45,080 nucleotides of DNA from Candidatus Multiplicimicrobium inquinatum (GCA_002344825.1 DDUN01000055.1:1-45080); one strand, 5' to 3'. Shown: positions 8,169 to 17,029, counted from the stretch's first letter. Translations and numbers: made by a program. The notes: generated by a model not told the origin, from the letters alone.

Positions 8169-9203
8169 ATGTTGTTTTCATCCAGGGATAAAAAAACAAG
8201 CAGTTCTAAAATGCTAACAGAAGCAGAAATCAAAAGAAAACTTTACGGCGAATACGAAACGGTTTCGGGCGGAACTCATTCTTCTGCGCATGAAGTTAAA
8301 ATGAGCGGACCTGCCTTTGAGTCTCAGGCCGTCAAAAAAAACACTTTAGACGCGCGCGTCAACGTTGCCTCCGCGGCTATCGGAGTGGGGGCGGGTGTCC
8401 GTCCTGCGACAGTTGCGCGCCCATCCACCGCATCGGTTCCTTTTTCTGATCGAGTCCAATCAAGCTCACCCAAAAAAAACTGGCAGCAAACCCTCAAAAC
8501 TTCCGGACGAGTGGTATTGGGTTTTTTAGCGGGAATTCTTTGGAAAGCGGGTTCTTACTTGGTCAAGATTTTAGATTTTATTTTACGTATTTTAGATCCT
8601 CGCAAACCGCAAGCGCGCCGGCTTCTTTATTCCATCACGGCGTGCGTGATGGTTGCCGCTCTCTTTATGGGTGTATTTCGCTTAAATAATCAGCGGAAAA
8701 AGGCAATGCTTGGCGAGCTTCCGGCGGTTGCTAAAGTTGTTGTTTCTCCCGTCTCAGCGCCTTCTGTCTCAGCGGATCCCGAGCAGCCTGTTGTTTCTGA
8801 AAGCACCCAAGCGGTTGAGTTGACTCAACGCGAAGAGAGTCAGGAAATGATTTTGAAGGCATTAGAGAATTCGGCAGGAGTTGCTGCAGGGACTTCTTTG
8901 ACCCCCGCGTTGGGAAACGGATCTGTTGCTTCCGTTTCGGCACCGGCTGGTAAGTATGTTATTCAGGTGGCAACTTATGCTGTTTTAGAAGACGCAAGCC
9001 GAATTATTCAAAATCTGAATCAAGCCGGATTTGAGTCGTTTTATAAGAAGCAGATCCGCAATTCAACGGGGCACTCTTTTTTTACGGTTTGTTTGGGACG
9101 TTTTGAGTCCTATACCAACGCACAAGAAGCACTGGCAAAGTTCCGGAAAGCTGCGGTTGCGCGCCCCTTTCAGGACGCTTTTATCCGAACCATGGAGCCC
9201 TAA
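8169..9203 (+). CDS. SPOR-domain membrane protein
   Basis: Second SPOR protein, 344 residues. The N-terminal 150 residues are polar and Ser/Ala/Lys-rich and carry a conserved-looking start (LTEAEIKRKLYGEYETV). One transmembrane helix follows at about residues 155-173 (LLYSITACVMVAALFMGVF), then a Pro/Ser/Val/Glu-rich linker, and a C-terminal SPOR domain from about residue 262 (KYVIQVATYAVLEDASRI...FTVCLGRFESYTNAQEAL). That topology places the SPOR domain in the periplasm, where it would recognise septal peptidoglycan. The long cytoplasmic N-terminus has no domain I recognise and may dock a cytoplasmic partner. It sits between the GNAT and the PilZ genes. Confidence 0.82.
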   Translation: MLFSSRDKKTSSSKMLTEAEIKRKLYGEYETVSGGTHSSAHEVKMSGPAFESQAVKKNTLDARVNVASAAIGVGAGVRPATVARPSTASVPFSDRVQSSSPKKNWQQTLKTSGRVVLGFLAGILWKAGSYLVKILDFILRILDPRKPQARRLLYSITACVMVAALFMGVFRLNNQRKKAMLGELPAVAKVVVSPVSAPSVSADPEQPVVSESTQAVELTQREESQEMILKALENSAGVAAGTSLTPALGNGSVASVSAPAGKYVIQVATYAVLEDASRIIQNLNQAGFESFYKKQIRNSTGHSFFTVCLGRFESYTNAQEALAKFRKAAVARPFQDAFIRTMEP

Positions 9204-9205
9204 AT

Positions 9206-9556
9206 ATGTGGGATGGCTTTAATAAAAGAAAATTTCCTCGAATTAGCTTAGATTGCCAAGTTTTTGTTTCTCCTCAGGGCAAAGAAAAGGTTTTAAGCTC
9301 GAAGACTGAAAATCTTGGTGCCGGCGGAGTTTGCCTCATTACGGAAGAGGAAGTAACCCGCTTTGAACGCTGCAAGTTTAAAATACAGATTCCCGGAACT
9401 GAAATAATTGACGGCAAGGGGAAGGTTGTATGGGTCATTCCCCGTAAAATGGCAAAAGACCCGCAAAAAACCTATGATGTCGGCATTGAGTTCACTGAGT
9501 TTGATAGCGACGGACAAAAACGCCTGATGCAGTTTTTAGCTGGCCACGCGGGCTAA
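9206..9556 (+). CDS. PilZ domain protein
   Basis: Small single-domain protein (116 residues) of the PilZ family, typical receptors of the second messenger cyclic di-GMP. The RxxxR motif is R8-KFP-R12. The usual (D/N)xSxxG motif appears as NLGAGG, with Gly in the Ser position. The C-terminal part (GKVVWVIPRK...YDVGIEFTEFD) is the expected beta-barrel end. Start two bases after the preceding SPOR stop, so it is in the same transcript. Output pathway (motility, envelope, polysaccharide) cannot be read from sequence. Confidence 0.82.
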   Translation: MWDGFNKRKFPRISLDCQVFVSPQGKEKVLSSKTENLGAGGVCLITEEEVTRFERCKFKIQIPGTEIIDGKGKVVWVIPRKMAKDPQKTYDVGIEFTEFDSDGQKRLMQFLAGHAG

Positions 9557-9610
9557 TTTTAGCTTTTTTCCTCTCTGTTTCGCTAAATTTTGAGCGCCTC
9601 TTTTTTTATT
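9551..9610 (+). terminator. possible weak terminator signals after the first PilZ gene
   Basis: GCTA (9552-9555) can pair with TAGC (9560-9563), directly followed by six T. A second small hairpin CGCT (9581-9584)/AGCG (9593-9596) is followed by a T run at 9599-9607. Stems are only four pairs each. The 158-base gap 9557-9714 otherwise holds only the strong ribosome site of the next gene. Confidence 0.25.
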
Positions 9611-9714
9611 GTTCAGCTCTTGTAATTCCTTTTTTCGTGTGTTACGTTTTCCAATGGACGGCAAGTTCTTTTCATTTTAGTACTAAGTTTTAGAAAGTCT
9701 CGTAGGAGGCAATT

Positions 9715-10107
9715 ATGAATAAAGACAGAAGAAAATTTAAAAGATTTGATGCGTATATGAGCATTAAGTTTAAGTCGCATGATGATAAACATTTGCATGG
9801 GATGAGTCTGAGCAAGGATCTTTGCCGTGACGGCTTGCGTATTAACGCGCCCGCGGTGCTTCAGGAAGGGCAGCTTCTTGACTTAGAAATTAATATTCCG
9901 GATGATCCGAAAACCATCCATACCGCAGGACGTGTTATGTGGGCGCGGCCCTCCACGGGCGAAAATCAGGGATTTGACCATGGCGTTAAATTGCTTGAGA
10001 TGGATCCGGTGGATAAATTTCGCGTGCTGGATTATGCCTACAACTACTGGCTTGAAAACAAAGTGACTGATTTCAATGACCCCGAAGACTCGGAGTTAAT
10101 CGGATAA
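9715..10107 (+). CDS. PilZ domain protein
   Basis: A second single-domain PilZ protein, 130 residues, next to the first one. It starts MNKDRRKFKRFDAY, giving RxxxR at R6-R10. The second motif reads DLCRDG, with Cys in place of the usual Ser. The later part (GRVMWARPSTGENQGFDHGVKL) matches the family end. A very strong Shine-Dalgarno (AGGAGG, about 9704-9709) fixes the start. An acidic C-terminal tail (DFNDPEDSEL) follows the domain. The gap before it suggests separate expression from the first copy. Probable c-di-GMP receptor; target unknown. Confidence 0.83.
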   Translation: MNKDRRKFKRFDAYMSIKFKSHDDKHLHGMSLSKDLCRDGLRINAPAVLQEGQLLDLEINIPDDPKTIHTAGRVMWARPSTGENQGFDHGVKLLEMDPVDKFRVLDYAYNYWLENKVTDFNDPEDSELIG

Positions 10108-10123
10108 GATTCAGTTCTCCGAT

Positions 10124-11599
10124 ATGCCTTCCAAATTGATTTTGGCTCTTGACCTTGGGACAACCGGGGTGAGGGCGATTCTTTATACTCCCCAAGGTTC
10201 TGTTGCCGGAACCGCTTATACTTCTTTCCGCCAATATTATCCAAAGCCAGGCTGGGTCGAGCATGACGCCGTTGAGATTTATGCTTGCATCTTGCGTATG
10301 ATTAGTCAGGCCCAAAAAGAGGCGGGCTGTGACTCATCGCAAATCTCCGGCATTGGTATTACCAATCAGCGTGAGACCGTTGTTGTTTGGGATCCGCGAA
10401 CCGGACAGCCTTTTTATCGAGCGATAGTCTGGCAAGATCGCCGGACGGAAGATGTTTGCAAGCGGCTTAAGCATCGGTCTCAAGAACCTCTTATCCGCTC
10501 TAAAACAGGACTTGTCTTAGATCCTTATTTTTCAGCTACCAAAATTGATTGGATTTTGAAGAATGTGCCCCGTATCAAATCTGCGTTACGTCAAAATAGA
10601 GTTTTAGCGGGAACGATTGATTGTTGGGTGCTTTGGAAGCTGACAGGAGTTCACGCAACTGATTACACGAATGCGTCCCGCACTTTACTTTTCAATATCC
10701 ACAAAAAAGAGTGGGACCCCAAACTGCTCACAACTTTTCAGGTGCCTCGAGCGATTCTCCCCCAGGTGATGCCCAGCGGAGCGCTGTTTGGTGTGACTCG
10801 CGGCCTGAAGGGGCTTACGGATGGTATTCCTGTTCACGCGATATTGGGCGATCAGCAAGCGGCTCTCTATGGTCAAGGATGCGTGAAGCAGGGTGATGTT
10901 AAAAATACTTATGGTACCGGCTGTTTTATGGTGATGAATGCGGGCAATAAAAGGCCAAAATTAGTGAATGGATTATTGACAACGCTGGCAGCCGGATCAG
11001 ACGGACATCCGGTTTATGCCTTTGAAGGGGCTGTGTTTATTGCCGGCGCGGTGATTCAATGGCTTCGCGATGAGCTTAAGATGATTAAAACTACCGAAGA
11101 AACTGAAGCTCTTGCCAATTCCGTTTCTGACACGCATGGAATGGTGATGATTCCCGCATTTGTGGGATTGGGATCGCCCTATTGGCGTGCGGATATTCGC
11201 GGTTCGATCAGCGGATTAACAAGGGGCGTGTCGCGGGCGCATTTTGTGCGGGCGGCATTGGAGTCGATTGCTCAGCAATCAGCGGATGTTTTGATTTCGA
11301 TGCGGAAAGCCTCCGGGTTGCCAATTCGTGAAATGCGTACGGATGGAAAAGCCTGTCATAATCGGTTTCTGATGCAGTTTCAGGCGGATATTACGGGACT
11401 GACCGTTAAAGCCTCGGAACAAGCGGAACTTACCGCCTGGGGGGTCGCGCGTTTAGCCGGCGAGAGAGTTGGTTTTTGGAAGGGAAAAGGATCATTTTTA
11501 AAGTATCGAAAGTATGTTCCCAGATTTAGCCTTTCCCGCAGAAAAAAAATCCGCGCAGATTGGATGAGTGCCGTTCAGTTTGCTTTGTCTAAGAAGTAA
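10124..11599 (+). CDS. glpK: glycerol kinase (FGGY family)
   Basis: Phosphorylates glycerol to glycerol 3-phosphate with ATP, the entry step for glycerol use and phospholipid synthesis. The 491 residues fit the family. The N-terminal phosphate motif is ALDLGTTGVRAI. The hallmark GIGITNQRETVVVWD places R83 and E84 as in E. coli GlpK, and the catalytic base is D243 in ILGDQQAALYGQG. The second ATPase lobe has NTYGTGCFM and LMQFQADI. One difference stands out: the usual ...VDGGAxxN... loop reads TDGKACHN, so a Gly is replaced by Lys. Another FGGY sugar kinase is possible but the glycerol-binding motif argues for GlpK. No glycerol facilitator or G3P dehydrogenase gene is adjacent; lipases downstream could supply glycerol. 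Confidence 0.88.
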   Translation: MPSKLILALDLGTTGVRAILYTPQGSVAGTAYTSFRQYYPKPGWVEHDAVEIYACILRMISQAQKEAGCDSSQISGIGITNQRETVVVWDPRTGQPFYRAIVWQDRRTEDVCKRLKHRSQEPLIRSKTGLVLDPYFSATKIDWILKNVPRIKSALRQNRVLAGTIDCWVLWKLTGVHATDYTNASRTLLFNIHKKEWDPKLLTTFQVPRAILPQVMPSGALFGVTRGLKGLTDGIPVHAILGDQQAALYGQGCVKQGDVKNTYGTGCFMVMNAGNKRPKLVNGLLTTLAAGSDGHPVYAFEGAVFIAGAVIQWLRDELKMIKTTEETEALANSVSDTHGMVMIPAFVGLGSPYWRADIRGSISGLTRGVSRAHFVRAALESIAQQSADVLISMRKASGLPIREMRTDGKACHNRFLMQFQADITGLTVKASEQAELTAWGVARLAGERVGFWKGKGSFLKYRKYVPRFSLSRRKKIRADWMSAVQFALSKK

Positions 11600-11668
11600 A
11601 TTCCTCCAAAAATTGGATTGATCCGCTGAATTAATCAGAGAATCTTACCCGTAAAAGATTTCACCAAA

Positions 11669-13696
11669 GTGCCGATACATAGGTACATGAAATTTTTACC
11701 TTTCAATCGAAAATTCGAAGTTAAGTCTCAAAAAGATTACGCTATCCAGCATGTTCCCATTTTTTCAGAGTTAAGCCGAGATGAGAAAGATGCGGTAAGC
11801 CGAGCCTCAAAGCTGGTTGATTACAAAAAAGATGATTTTGTTTTTGAAGAAGGCGCCGAGCCGGTTGCTTTTTACGTTGTGGTATCGGGTCTTTTCAGGC
11901 TGACTGCTTTGTCGAAATCCACCGGGATTGAAAAAAAGATCGTGGATCTCTATCCCGGAGATCATTTTGGTGAGACATCTATTTTAACGGGGAATTTGCA
12001 TCGCACCGCGACTGCCCGCGCCAAGACGGACGGTGTTTTGATTGTTGTCGCCAAAGAGGAATTTGAAAAGCTCATTAAGAAAATTCCCGCGCTTTCATTG
12101 CAGTTGAATCGCTCCCTCGGACGGCGGCTGATCCAGACGGACCCCGGGCACAGTAAGCATCGGCGTGAAGTTCATATCGCTTCGGTTTTGGCGATGCCCG
12201 ATTACTCTCATTGTGAATCTGTCATGCGCCGCTTTACCCATACTTTACGGCAGGTGGATCCTCGGAAAGTTATTTTTGTGGACTTGACTCAGGCTGGTCT
12301 TTTTTTACCCGAAGGAGATGCTCCGGATTCATTAGGGGTTGAAGAGGGGTTTGATATTGATCAAACCGACTCTTATGTGCATTCGCCGCACCCTGATTTT
12401 GACAGAATTCAGCTTAAGCTTTTATCGCAAGACTTTAATCTTGAAAAAGTGTTTTCAGAGATTTTGACGCACTTAACTTACAGGTACGATTACATGATGC
12501 TGTTGCTGCCCGATCTGAAGCATCCGCTATCGAGAATGGCGCTGCATTACTCAGACCGCGTTTATTTGTGGGGGCAAGGTGATGAGACGGGTGTTAAGGT
12601 TGCGCAAGAAAAAGTAATCAGTTTGAAAGAAGCCTATGGGTTTTCCCGCAAAGAGCTTAAGTTGATTTTTCAGATTGGGGAAACCCGGGAGGTTGACTAT
12701 CAATCCCTGCATGATTCGGCTCATACTATTTTTATTCCGTCTGAAACTGACCATCCGACTGATTATGAGAGGGTGCACCGCTACCTGGCAAAAGAGTGGT
12801 CGCGCAAGCTGGTTGGGTTAGCTTTGGGGAGTGGAGCGGCTTACGGGCTTGCTCATATTGGTGTGCTTAAAGTTTTAGAGCGTGAGGGAATTACGGTCGA
12901 CGTGATTTCGGGATCCAGTATCGGCTCGCTTATCGGAACACTTTGGGCCGCGGGATATAGTGCCGCGGAACTTGAAAAACTGGTTGAGGGAATTGCCAGT
13001 CCGCGGAAAGCTTTTTTTGAGCTGATTGGTTTTTTTGATTTTCTTTTGCCTCATCATGGATTTTTTAGAGGAGATCAAATTTGCCGTTTCTTGGCCAAGT
13101 ATTTGGGACAAAAAACGTTTCAGGATTTGAATATTCCGACCAAAGTGGTTGCGGTTGATTTGTATAGTTCACAGCAAGTGATCTTTGAAAGCGGACGTGT
13201 TTTGGATGCGGTGCGGGCGAGTATTTCTATTCCCGGGGTGTTTAAGCCTTTTCCCTACAGGTCGAGTCATTTAATTGACGGAGGAGTTCTCGATCCATTG
13301 CCCGTAAGAACTTTAGTCGAGGACGGTATTCATAAAATTATTGCGGTGAATGTACTGCCTTCACCCGGAGATCGGGTTAAAAAACAAGAACTTGACCGAG
13401 AGCATGCCCACAAGCAAATCAATCAAAAGAACCCATTGAAACGGTTTTTTGCGAAGGTCTTGTACAAGTTAAATAAGCGGTATAGCGCCAATGTTTTCAA
13501 CGTGCTTATGAATACAATTCAGTTTATGGAATACGAAATGGTTAAAACCTGGGCCAATGAGGCCGATGTATATGTTCACGCAGTGGTTCCCGAGGGAAAC
13601 TGGATTGAGTTTTTTCATCCGCAGAAGTTCATTAATGAAGGTGAAAAACAAGCTCAAGCTAAAATTCAACATATCAAACAGCTGGTATTGGGTTAG
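11669..13696 (+). CDS. cyclic-nucleotide-binding and patatin-like phospholipase protein
   Basis: Three-part protein of 675 residues. Residues about 25-145 form a cNMP-binding (CRP-type) domain (FSELSRDEKDAV..., YPGDHFGETSILTG, HRTATARA). Residues about 165-365 resemble a MinD/ParA-like fold (DPRKVIFVDLTQ, YRYDYMMLLLPDL, SDRVYLWGQG) but lack a Walker A lysine, so this part is probably degenerate. Residues about 380-620 form a patatin lipid acyl hydrolase: oxyanion loop GSGAAYGLAH (387-396), nucleophile S417 in GSSIG, and D537 in IDGGVLDPLP. The layout matches the neuropathy-target-esterase-like bacterial lysophospholipases. The start is GTG 11669, with an ATG at 11687 as alternative; neither has a strong ribosome site. 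It sits between glycerol kinase and an acyl-CoA synthetase, consistent with releasing fatty acids from phospholipids, possibly under cyclic nucleotide control. Confidence 0.9.
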   Translation: MPIHRYMKFLPFNRKFEVKSQKDYAIQHVPIFSELSRDEKDAVSRASKLVDYKKDDFVFEEGAEPVAFYVVVSGLFRLTALSKSTGIEKKIVDLYPGDHFGETSILTGNLHRTATARAKTDGVLIVVAKEEFEKLIKKIPALSLQLNRSLGRRLIQTDPGHSKHRREVHIASVLAMPDYSHCESVMRRFTHTLRQVDPRKVIFVDLTQAGLFLPEGDAPDSLGVEEGFDIDQTDSYVHSPHPDFDRIQLKLLSQDFNLEKVFSEILTHLTYRYDYMMLLLPDLKHPLSRMALHYSDRVYLWGQGDETGVKVAQEKVISLKEAYGFSRKELKLIFQIGETREVDYQSLHDSAHTIFIPSETDHPTDYERVHRYLAKEWSRKLVGLALGSGAAYGLAHIGVLKVLEREGITVDVISGSSIGSLIGTLWAAGYSAAELEKLVEGIASPRKAFFELIGFFDFLLPHHGFFRGDQICRFLAKYLGQKTFQDLNIPTKVVAVDLYSSQQVIFESGRVLDAVRASISIPGVFKPFPYRSSHLIDGGVLDPLPVRTLVEDGIHKIIAVNVLPSPGDRVKKQELDREHAHKQINQKNPLKRFFAKVLYKLNKRYSANVFNVLMNTIQFMEYEMVKTWANEADVYVHAVVPEGNWIEFFHPQKFINEGEKQAQAKIQHIKQLVLG

Positions 13697-13739
13697 TAGG
13701 ATATGCTATTCTTATAATTATAATTCGTTATAAAATACT

Positions 13740-14219
13740 ATGACAAAGAAATTATTGCTTTTTACTTTTTTGGCGATTTTGTGTTTTGTGGCCGCCGCTT
13801 ATTACTTTATCGTAAAGAAGCCCGCGAACTCAGCGAAAGCACCCCCGGCGAAGGCTGAGTCGGTTTCCGCGCCGGCGGTCTCTAAGAACATAGCGATACC
13901 TCAACCACCCAATGACGCGTCTTCGAAGCAGGCAATTGATGAAATTCGCCGCGAGCTTCAAAGTGTGATGGCTTTAAACGAGAAAATCAATCAAACGCAT
14001 TCTTCCAAAGCCGCGCAGCTGCTGAAAATTCAAGAGCAGGCAGTTATTCATCAAAGAATTTTGGCAAACATTGAACAGATGAGTTCTATGCCCACGAAGT
14101 CAATGCCATCGCGTGAGGCCTTATTGGCTCAGGAAAAGCTTCGTATTATTCGTGAAGAAACTCTGCGTAATAAAAAGACTCTCGAAAAAATTCAGCCTGC
14201 TTCAAAAACCGTCTCATAA
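13740..14219 (+). CDS. membrane-anchored coiled-coil protein of unknown function
   Basis: I do not recognise a family. The 159 residues start with one hydrophobic segment (about residues 4-24, LLLFTFLAILCFVAAAYYFIV) that would act as signal anchor, followed by a Pro/Ala/Ser/Lys linker (to about residue 60) and a helical, Gln/Lys/Glu-rich remainder with coiled-coil character (about 63-155). Such a layout suits a small periplasmic scaffold or adaptor. A TATAAT (13713-13718) lies 22 bases upstream of the ATG without a convincing -35 box. The acyl-CoA synthetase gene follows after eight bases, so the two are likely co-transcribed. Confidence 0.7.
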   Translation: MTKKLLLFTFLAILCFVAAAYYFIVKKPANSAKAPPAKAESVSAPAVSKNIAIPQPPNDASSKQAIDEIRRELQSVMALNEKINQTHSSKAAQLLKIQEQAVIHQRILANIEQMSSMPTKSMPSREALLAQEKLRIIREETLRNKKTLEKIQPASKTVS

Positions 14220-14227
14220 GGGCTTCC

Positions 14228-16003
14228 ATGTCTGAGACGATTCCCAAGATCTTCTTTTCAACGGCGGAAAAATACAACACTCGGGTTGCCTTAGGATATA
14301 AGCACGCCGGAAAATTTCAGGGGCAAATTACCTGGGCGGAATGGGCTGTCGAAGTCAGACAAACGGCATTCGGGCTTGCAGCGATTGGTGTTGAGCGCGG
14401 CGATCGGGTTGGAATTTTAGCGGAAAACTCACCTTCGTGGACCTACGCTGATTTGGGTGCCCTTACATTGGGCTCTGTTGTGGTGCCGCTCTACCCCACG
14501 CTTTCCGCGGAAGATTTGGTTTTTATTGTGAAGGATGCAGGTCTAAAAGCTGTTTTTGTTTCTACCCCTGAGCAATATGAAAAAGTGCGCTGCTTTCAAA
14601 ATGAAATCAAAATCATTACTTTTTATAACCACGCGCCCGCGCACACAACCAGTCTTTCAGTTTTGCAAGCTCATGGCGCGAAGTATGCGGAGCATCACCC
14701 TCAATTAATCGAAGATCGGCTGAATCAGATTTCCGAGGGGGATTTGGCGACCTTGATTTACACATCGGGAACAACGGGCATTCCTAAGGGTGTTATGTTA
14801 ACCCATGGAAATTTTATTGAAAATTATCGCGGTTCAGCAAGACGAATCACGATTACCGAGAATGATACTGCGCTTTCATTTTTGCCTCTTTCCCATGTGT
14901 TTGAGAGATTAGCCGGATATTATTTTATGGCTTTTTCCGGAGCGCGAATTGTTTACGCGGAGAGCATGCTGACTGTGGCAGAGGATATTAAGCAGGTTTG
15001 CCCGACAGTTGCCGCCGCCGTTCCGCGCTTTTATGAAAAGGTGTATGCTGTGATTCAGGCTAAGCTTCAACAAGGCGGAGCGGCCGCTCAGTTTTTGTTT
15101 CAAAAGGCTTTTGCTAACCGCAAAAAAATAAATCAAATCAAAGATGCCGGTGTAGCCGTTCCGTTTCGGCTGAAAGCGGCTGATGTGTTTTTCGACAAAA
15201 TCGTTTTTAGTAAAATTCGCGCGGGGGTTGGTGGGAGAATCCGTTTTTTTATTTCGGGCGGAGCTCCTCTGTCGAAAGAGCTCGCGGAGTTTTTTTATTT
15301 GGCAGGTGTTTTGATTTTGGAAGGCTATGGTCTTACGGAAACCTCGCCGGTGATCGCGGTGAATACTCAGGCCGAGCACAGATTTGGAACGGTAGGAAAG
15401 GTGCTGGATAATGTTTCGGTTAAAATTGCCGAGGACGGTGAGATTTTAACTTCGGGCCCATGCGTGATGAAGGGGTATTGGAATAATTCGTCCGCAACCG
15501 CGGAAGTTCTTGCAAACGGCTGGTTTCATACGGGTGATATCGGAGAATTGGACGCGGAGGGTTATTTAAAAATAACAGACCGGAAAAAAGATTTGATTGT
15601 GACCGCGGGCGGTAAAAAAGTTGCTCCGCAAAAATTGGAAGCTTTGATGAAGCGGGACTCTCTTTTTACGCAGGTTGTGGCGCTAGGGGATAAGCGGCCT
15701 TATATCATTGCCTTGGTTGTGCTGAATCGCGCTGCGGCAGCCGAGGGGGCACAAGCTTTGGGTTTATCCGAAAAGCCTTATGAAGAATGGCTGTCTGATA
15801 AGCGTTTTTGCGCGTGGGTTGAAGAGCGCGTCCAGGTCCAGTTGAAAGAGGTCGCAAGATTCGAATCCGTTAAAAAGGTGGCTATCTTACCCCAAGAGTT
15901 TTCTATTGCCGCCGGCGAATTGACCCCGACATTAAAAGTAAAACGCAAGCATGTGATGGAAAAATACTGTGCAATCATCGACCAGCTTTATACATCGTCA
16001 TAA
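14228..16003 (+). CDS. long-chain acyl-CoA synthetase (AMP-binding)
   Basis: Activates fatty acids to acyl-CoA through an acyl-adenylate. The 591 residues match the FadD/FAA-type AMP-forming ligases. Motifs in order: YTSGTTGIPKGVMLTHG (P-loop-like, residues 178-194), SFLPLSHVFER, ISGGAPLS, EGYGLTETSP (adenine binding), GWFHTGDIG with the ATP-binding Asp, KITDRKKDLIVTAGGKKVAP (hinge and A8), and TPTLKVKRKHV near the C-terminus with the catalytic lysine region. Between about residues 270 and 320 lies the insert typical of long-chain enzymes. It would activate fatty acids released by the neighbouring patatin and monoacylglycerol-lipase-like proteins. FadD or Acs-long type cannot be settled by eye, so no gene symbol is given. 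Confidence 0.93.
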   Translation: MSETIPKIFFSTAEKYNTRVALGYKHAGKFQGQITWAEWAVEVRQTAFGLAAIGVERGDRVGILAENSPSWTYADLGALTLGSVVVPLYPTLSAEDLVFIVKDAGLKAVFVSTPEQYEKVRCFQNEIKIITFYNHAPAHTTSLSVLQAHGAKYAEHHPQLIEDRLNQISEGDLATLIYTSGTTGIPKGVMLTHGNFIENYRGSARRITITENDTALSFLPLSHVFERLAGYYFMAFSGARIVYAESMLTVAEDIKQVCPTVAAAVPRFYEKVYAVIQAKLQQGGAAAQFLFQKAFANRKKINQIKDAGVAVPFRLKAADVFFDKIVFSKIRAGVGGRIRFFISGGAPLSKELAEFFYLAGVLILEGYGLTETSPVIAVNTQAEHRFGTVGKVLDNVSVKIAEDGEILTSGPCVMKGYWNNSSATAEVLANGWFHTGDIGELDAEGYLKITDRKKDLIVTAGGKKVAPQKLEALMKRDSLFTQVVALGDKRPYIIALVVLNRAAAAEGAQALGLSEKPYEEWLSDKRFCAWVEERVQVQLKEVARFESVKKVAILPQEFSIAAGELTPTLKVKRKHVMEKYCAIIDQLYTSS

Positions 16004-16032
16004 GGTTATCCTTATCTCCCGGAAGTGAAACA

Positions 16033-16881
16033 GTGCCTCCGATGAGCGCCACATTGTGGCAGGATGGATTTTTCAAAGCTTCTGACGGAATCAATCTTTT
16101 TTACCGCATTTATCAGCCGGCTTCGCCCAAACGCGTGCTTTTTATTTTGCATGGATTCGGAGAGCACGCGCACCGATACGAAAAGTTTTCCCAGTATTTC
16201 CCCGATTTTCAAATTGCCATATTTGATATGCGCGGTATGGGGCAGTCTGAGGGGGAGCGGGTTTTTGTTGACTCATTTGAACGATATGAGTTTGACGCGC
16301 TCAATTTTTTTGAATTTATCGGCGACCGCTATCCCGTAGATGCGCCCCGCCTTTTTCTGGGCCATAGCATGGGCGGTTTAAACCTGATGCTTTTATGCGT
16401 TCAGCATCAATTGAAAGGCGAGCGGTTTATTTTTTCCGCACCCTGTTTTCGTGTTGCTGTGCCTTCTCCGGCGCTGGTGCTTAATCAATGGATTCATCGC
16501 TTTAATCCGCGTTTTTGCTATCACAATCCCGTGTACTACAAAAATCTATCCCATTGTGAATTTGAAATACTGTCGTATAAAAATGACCCCTGGATTATGC
16601 ACAAAATGACCGCGCGGCTTTTAAATGAAATGGTGCTTGCCGGGAAAAAGATTATGGATTTGAGCGCTATTCATTTTCAAAAACCGGTGCATTTTTTATT
16701 GGCGGGGGAAGATCGTCTTGTTCGAACGGAAGCGGCACAAAAAATTTATGAGCGCGTTACAGCACCTTCTAAGACCTTAAACATTTATAAAAACTTTTAT
16801 CATGAGATTTTTAATGAGACAGATCAGCTCCGAGTTTTTCATGATTTACAGAAATTGATACCCTCTGACTGCCTACCATAA
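16033..16881 (+). CDS. alpha/beta hydrolase, monoacylglycerol-lipase/lysophospholipase type
   Basis: Serine hydrolase of 282 residues in the PldB/monoacylglycerol lipase group (Hydrolase_4). The oxyanion segment is LHGFGEHAHRYE and the nucleophile S112 sits in GHSMGG. The other triad members are D227 in LLAGEDRLV and H257 in YHEIFNE. DMRGMGQSEG is the conserved strand/turn before the nucleophile. No signal peptide, so it is probably cytoplasmic or peripheral. The start is GTG 16033 with GGAAG seven bases ahead; an in-frame ATG lies at 16042. Likely breaks down monoacylglycerols or lysophospholipids to fatty acid plus glycerol (or its phosphate ester), feeding the acyl-CoA synthetase upstream and glycerol kinase. 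Confidence 0.9.
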   Translation: MPPMSATLWQDGFFKASDGINLFYRIYQPASPKRVLFILHGFGEHAHRYEKFSQYFPDFQIAIFDMRGMGQSEGERVFVDSFERYEFDALNFFEFIGDRYPVDAPRLFLGHSMGGLNLMLLCVQHQLKGERFIFSAPCFRVAVPSPALVLNQWIHRFNPRFCYHNPVYYKNLSHCEFEILSYKNDPWIMHKMTARLLNEMVLAGKKIMDLSAIHFQKPVHFLLAGEDRLVRTEAAQKIYERVTAPSKTLNIYKNFYHEIFNETDQLRVFHDLQKLIPSDCLP

Positions 16882-17029
16882 ATTAGTCTAAATAGAATCT
16901 TTTTAGCCTTTTTATTCAAAATAAATAGCAAAAAAGATCAAAAAATCAAAAAAAGTTAAATAAATTTCACATGTTTATGTAAGTTGTTTATTTTAAATGA
17001 CTTAGAGATAAGTTATTTTTAGCTAAAAT

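Noticed and set aside
15860..15875. tRNA T-arm-like TTCGAATCC
   Set aside because: No acceptor or D-arm around it; it lies in the middle of the acyl-CoA synthetase gene.
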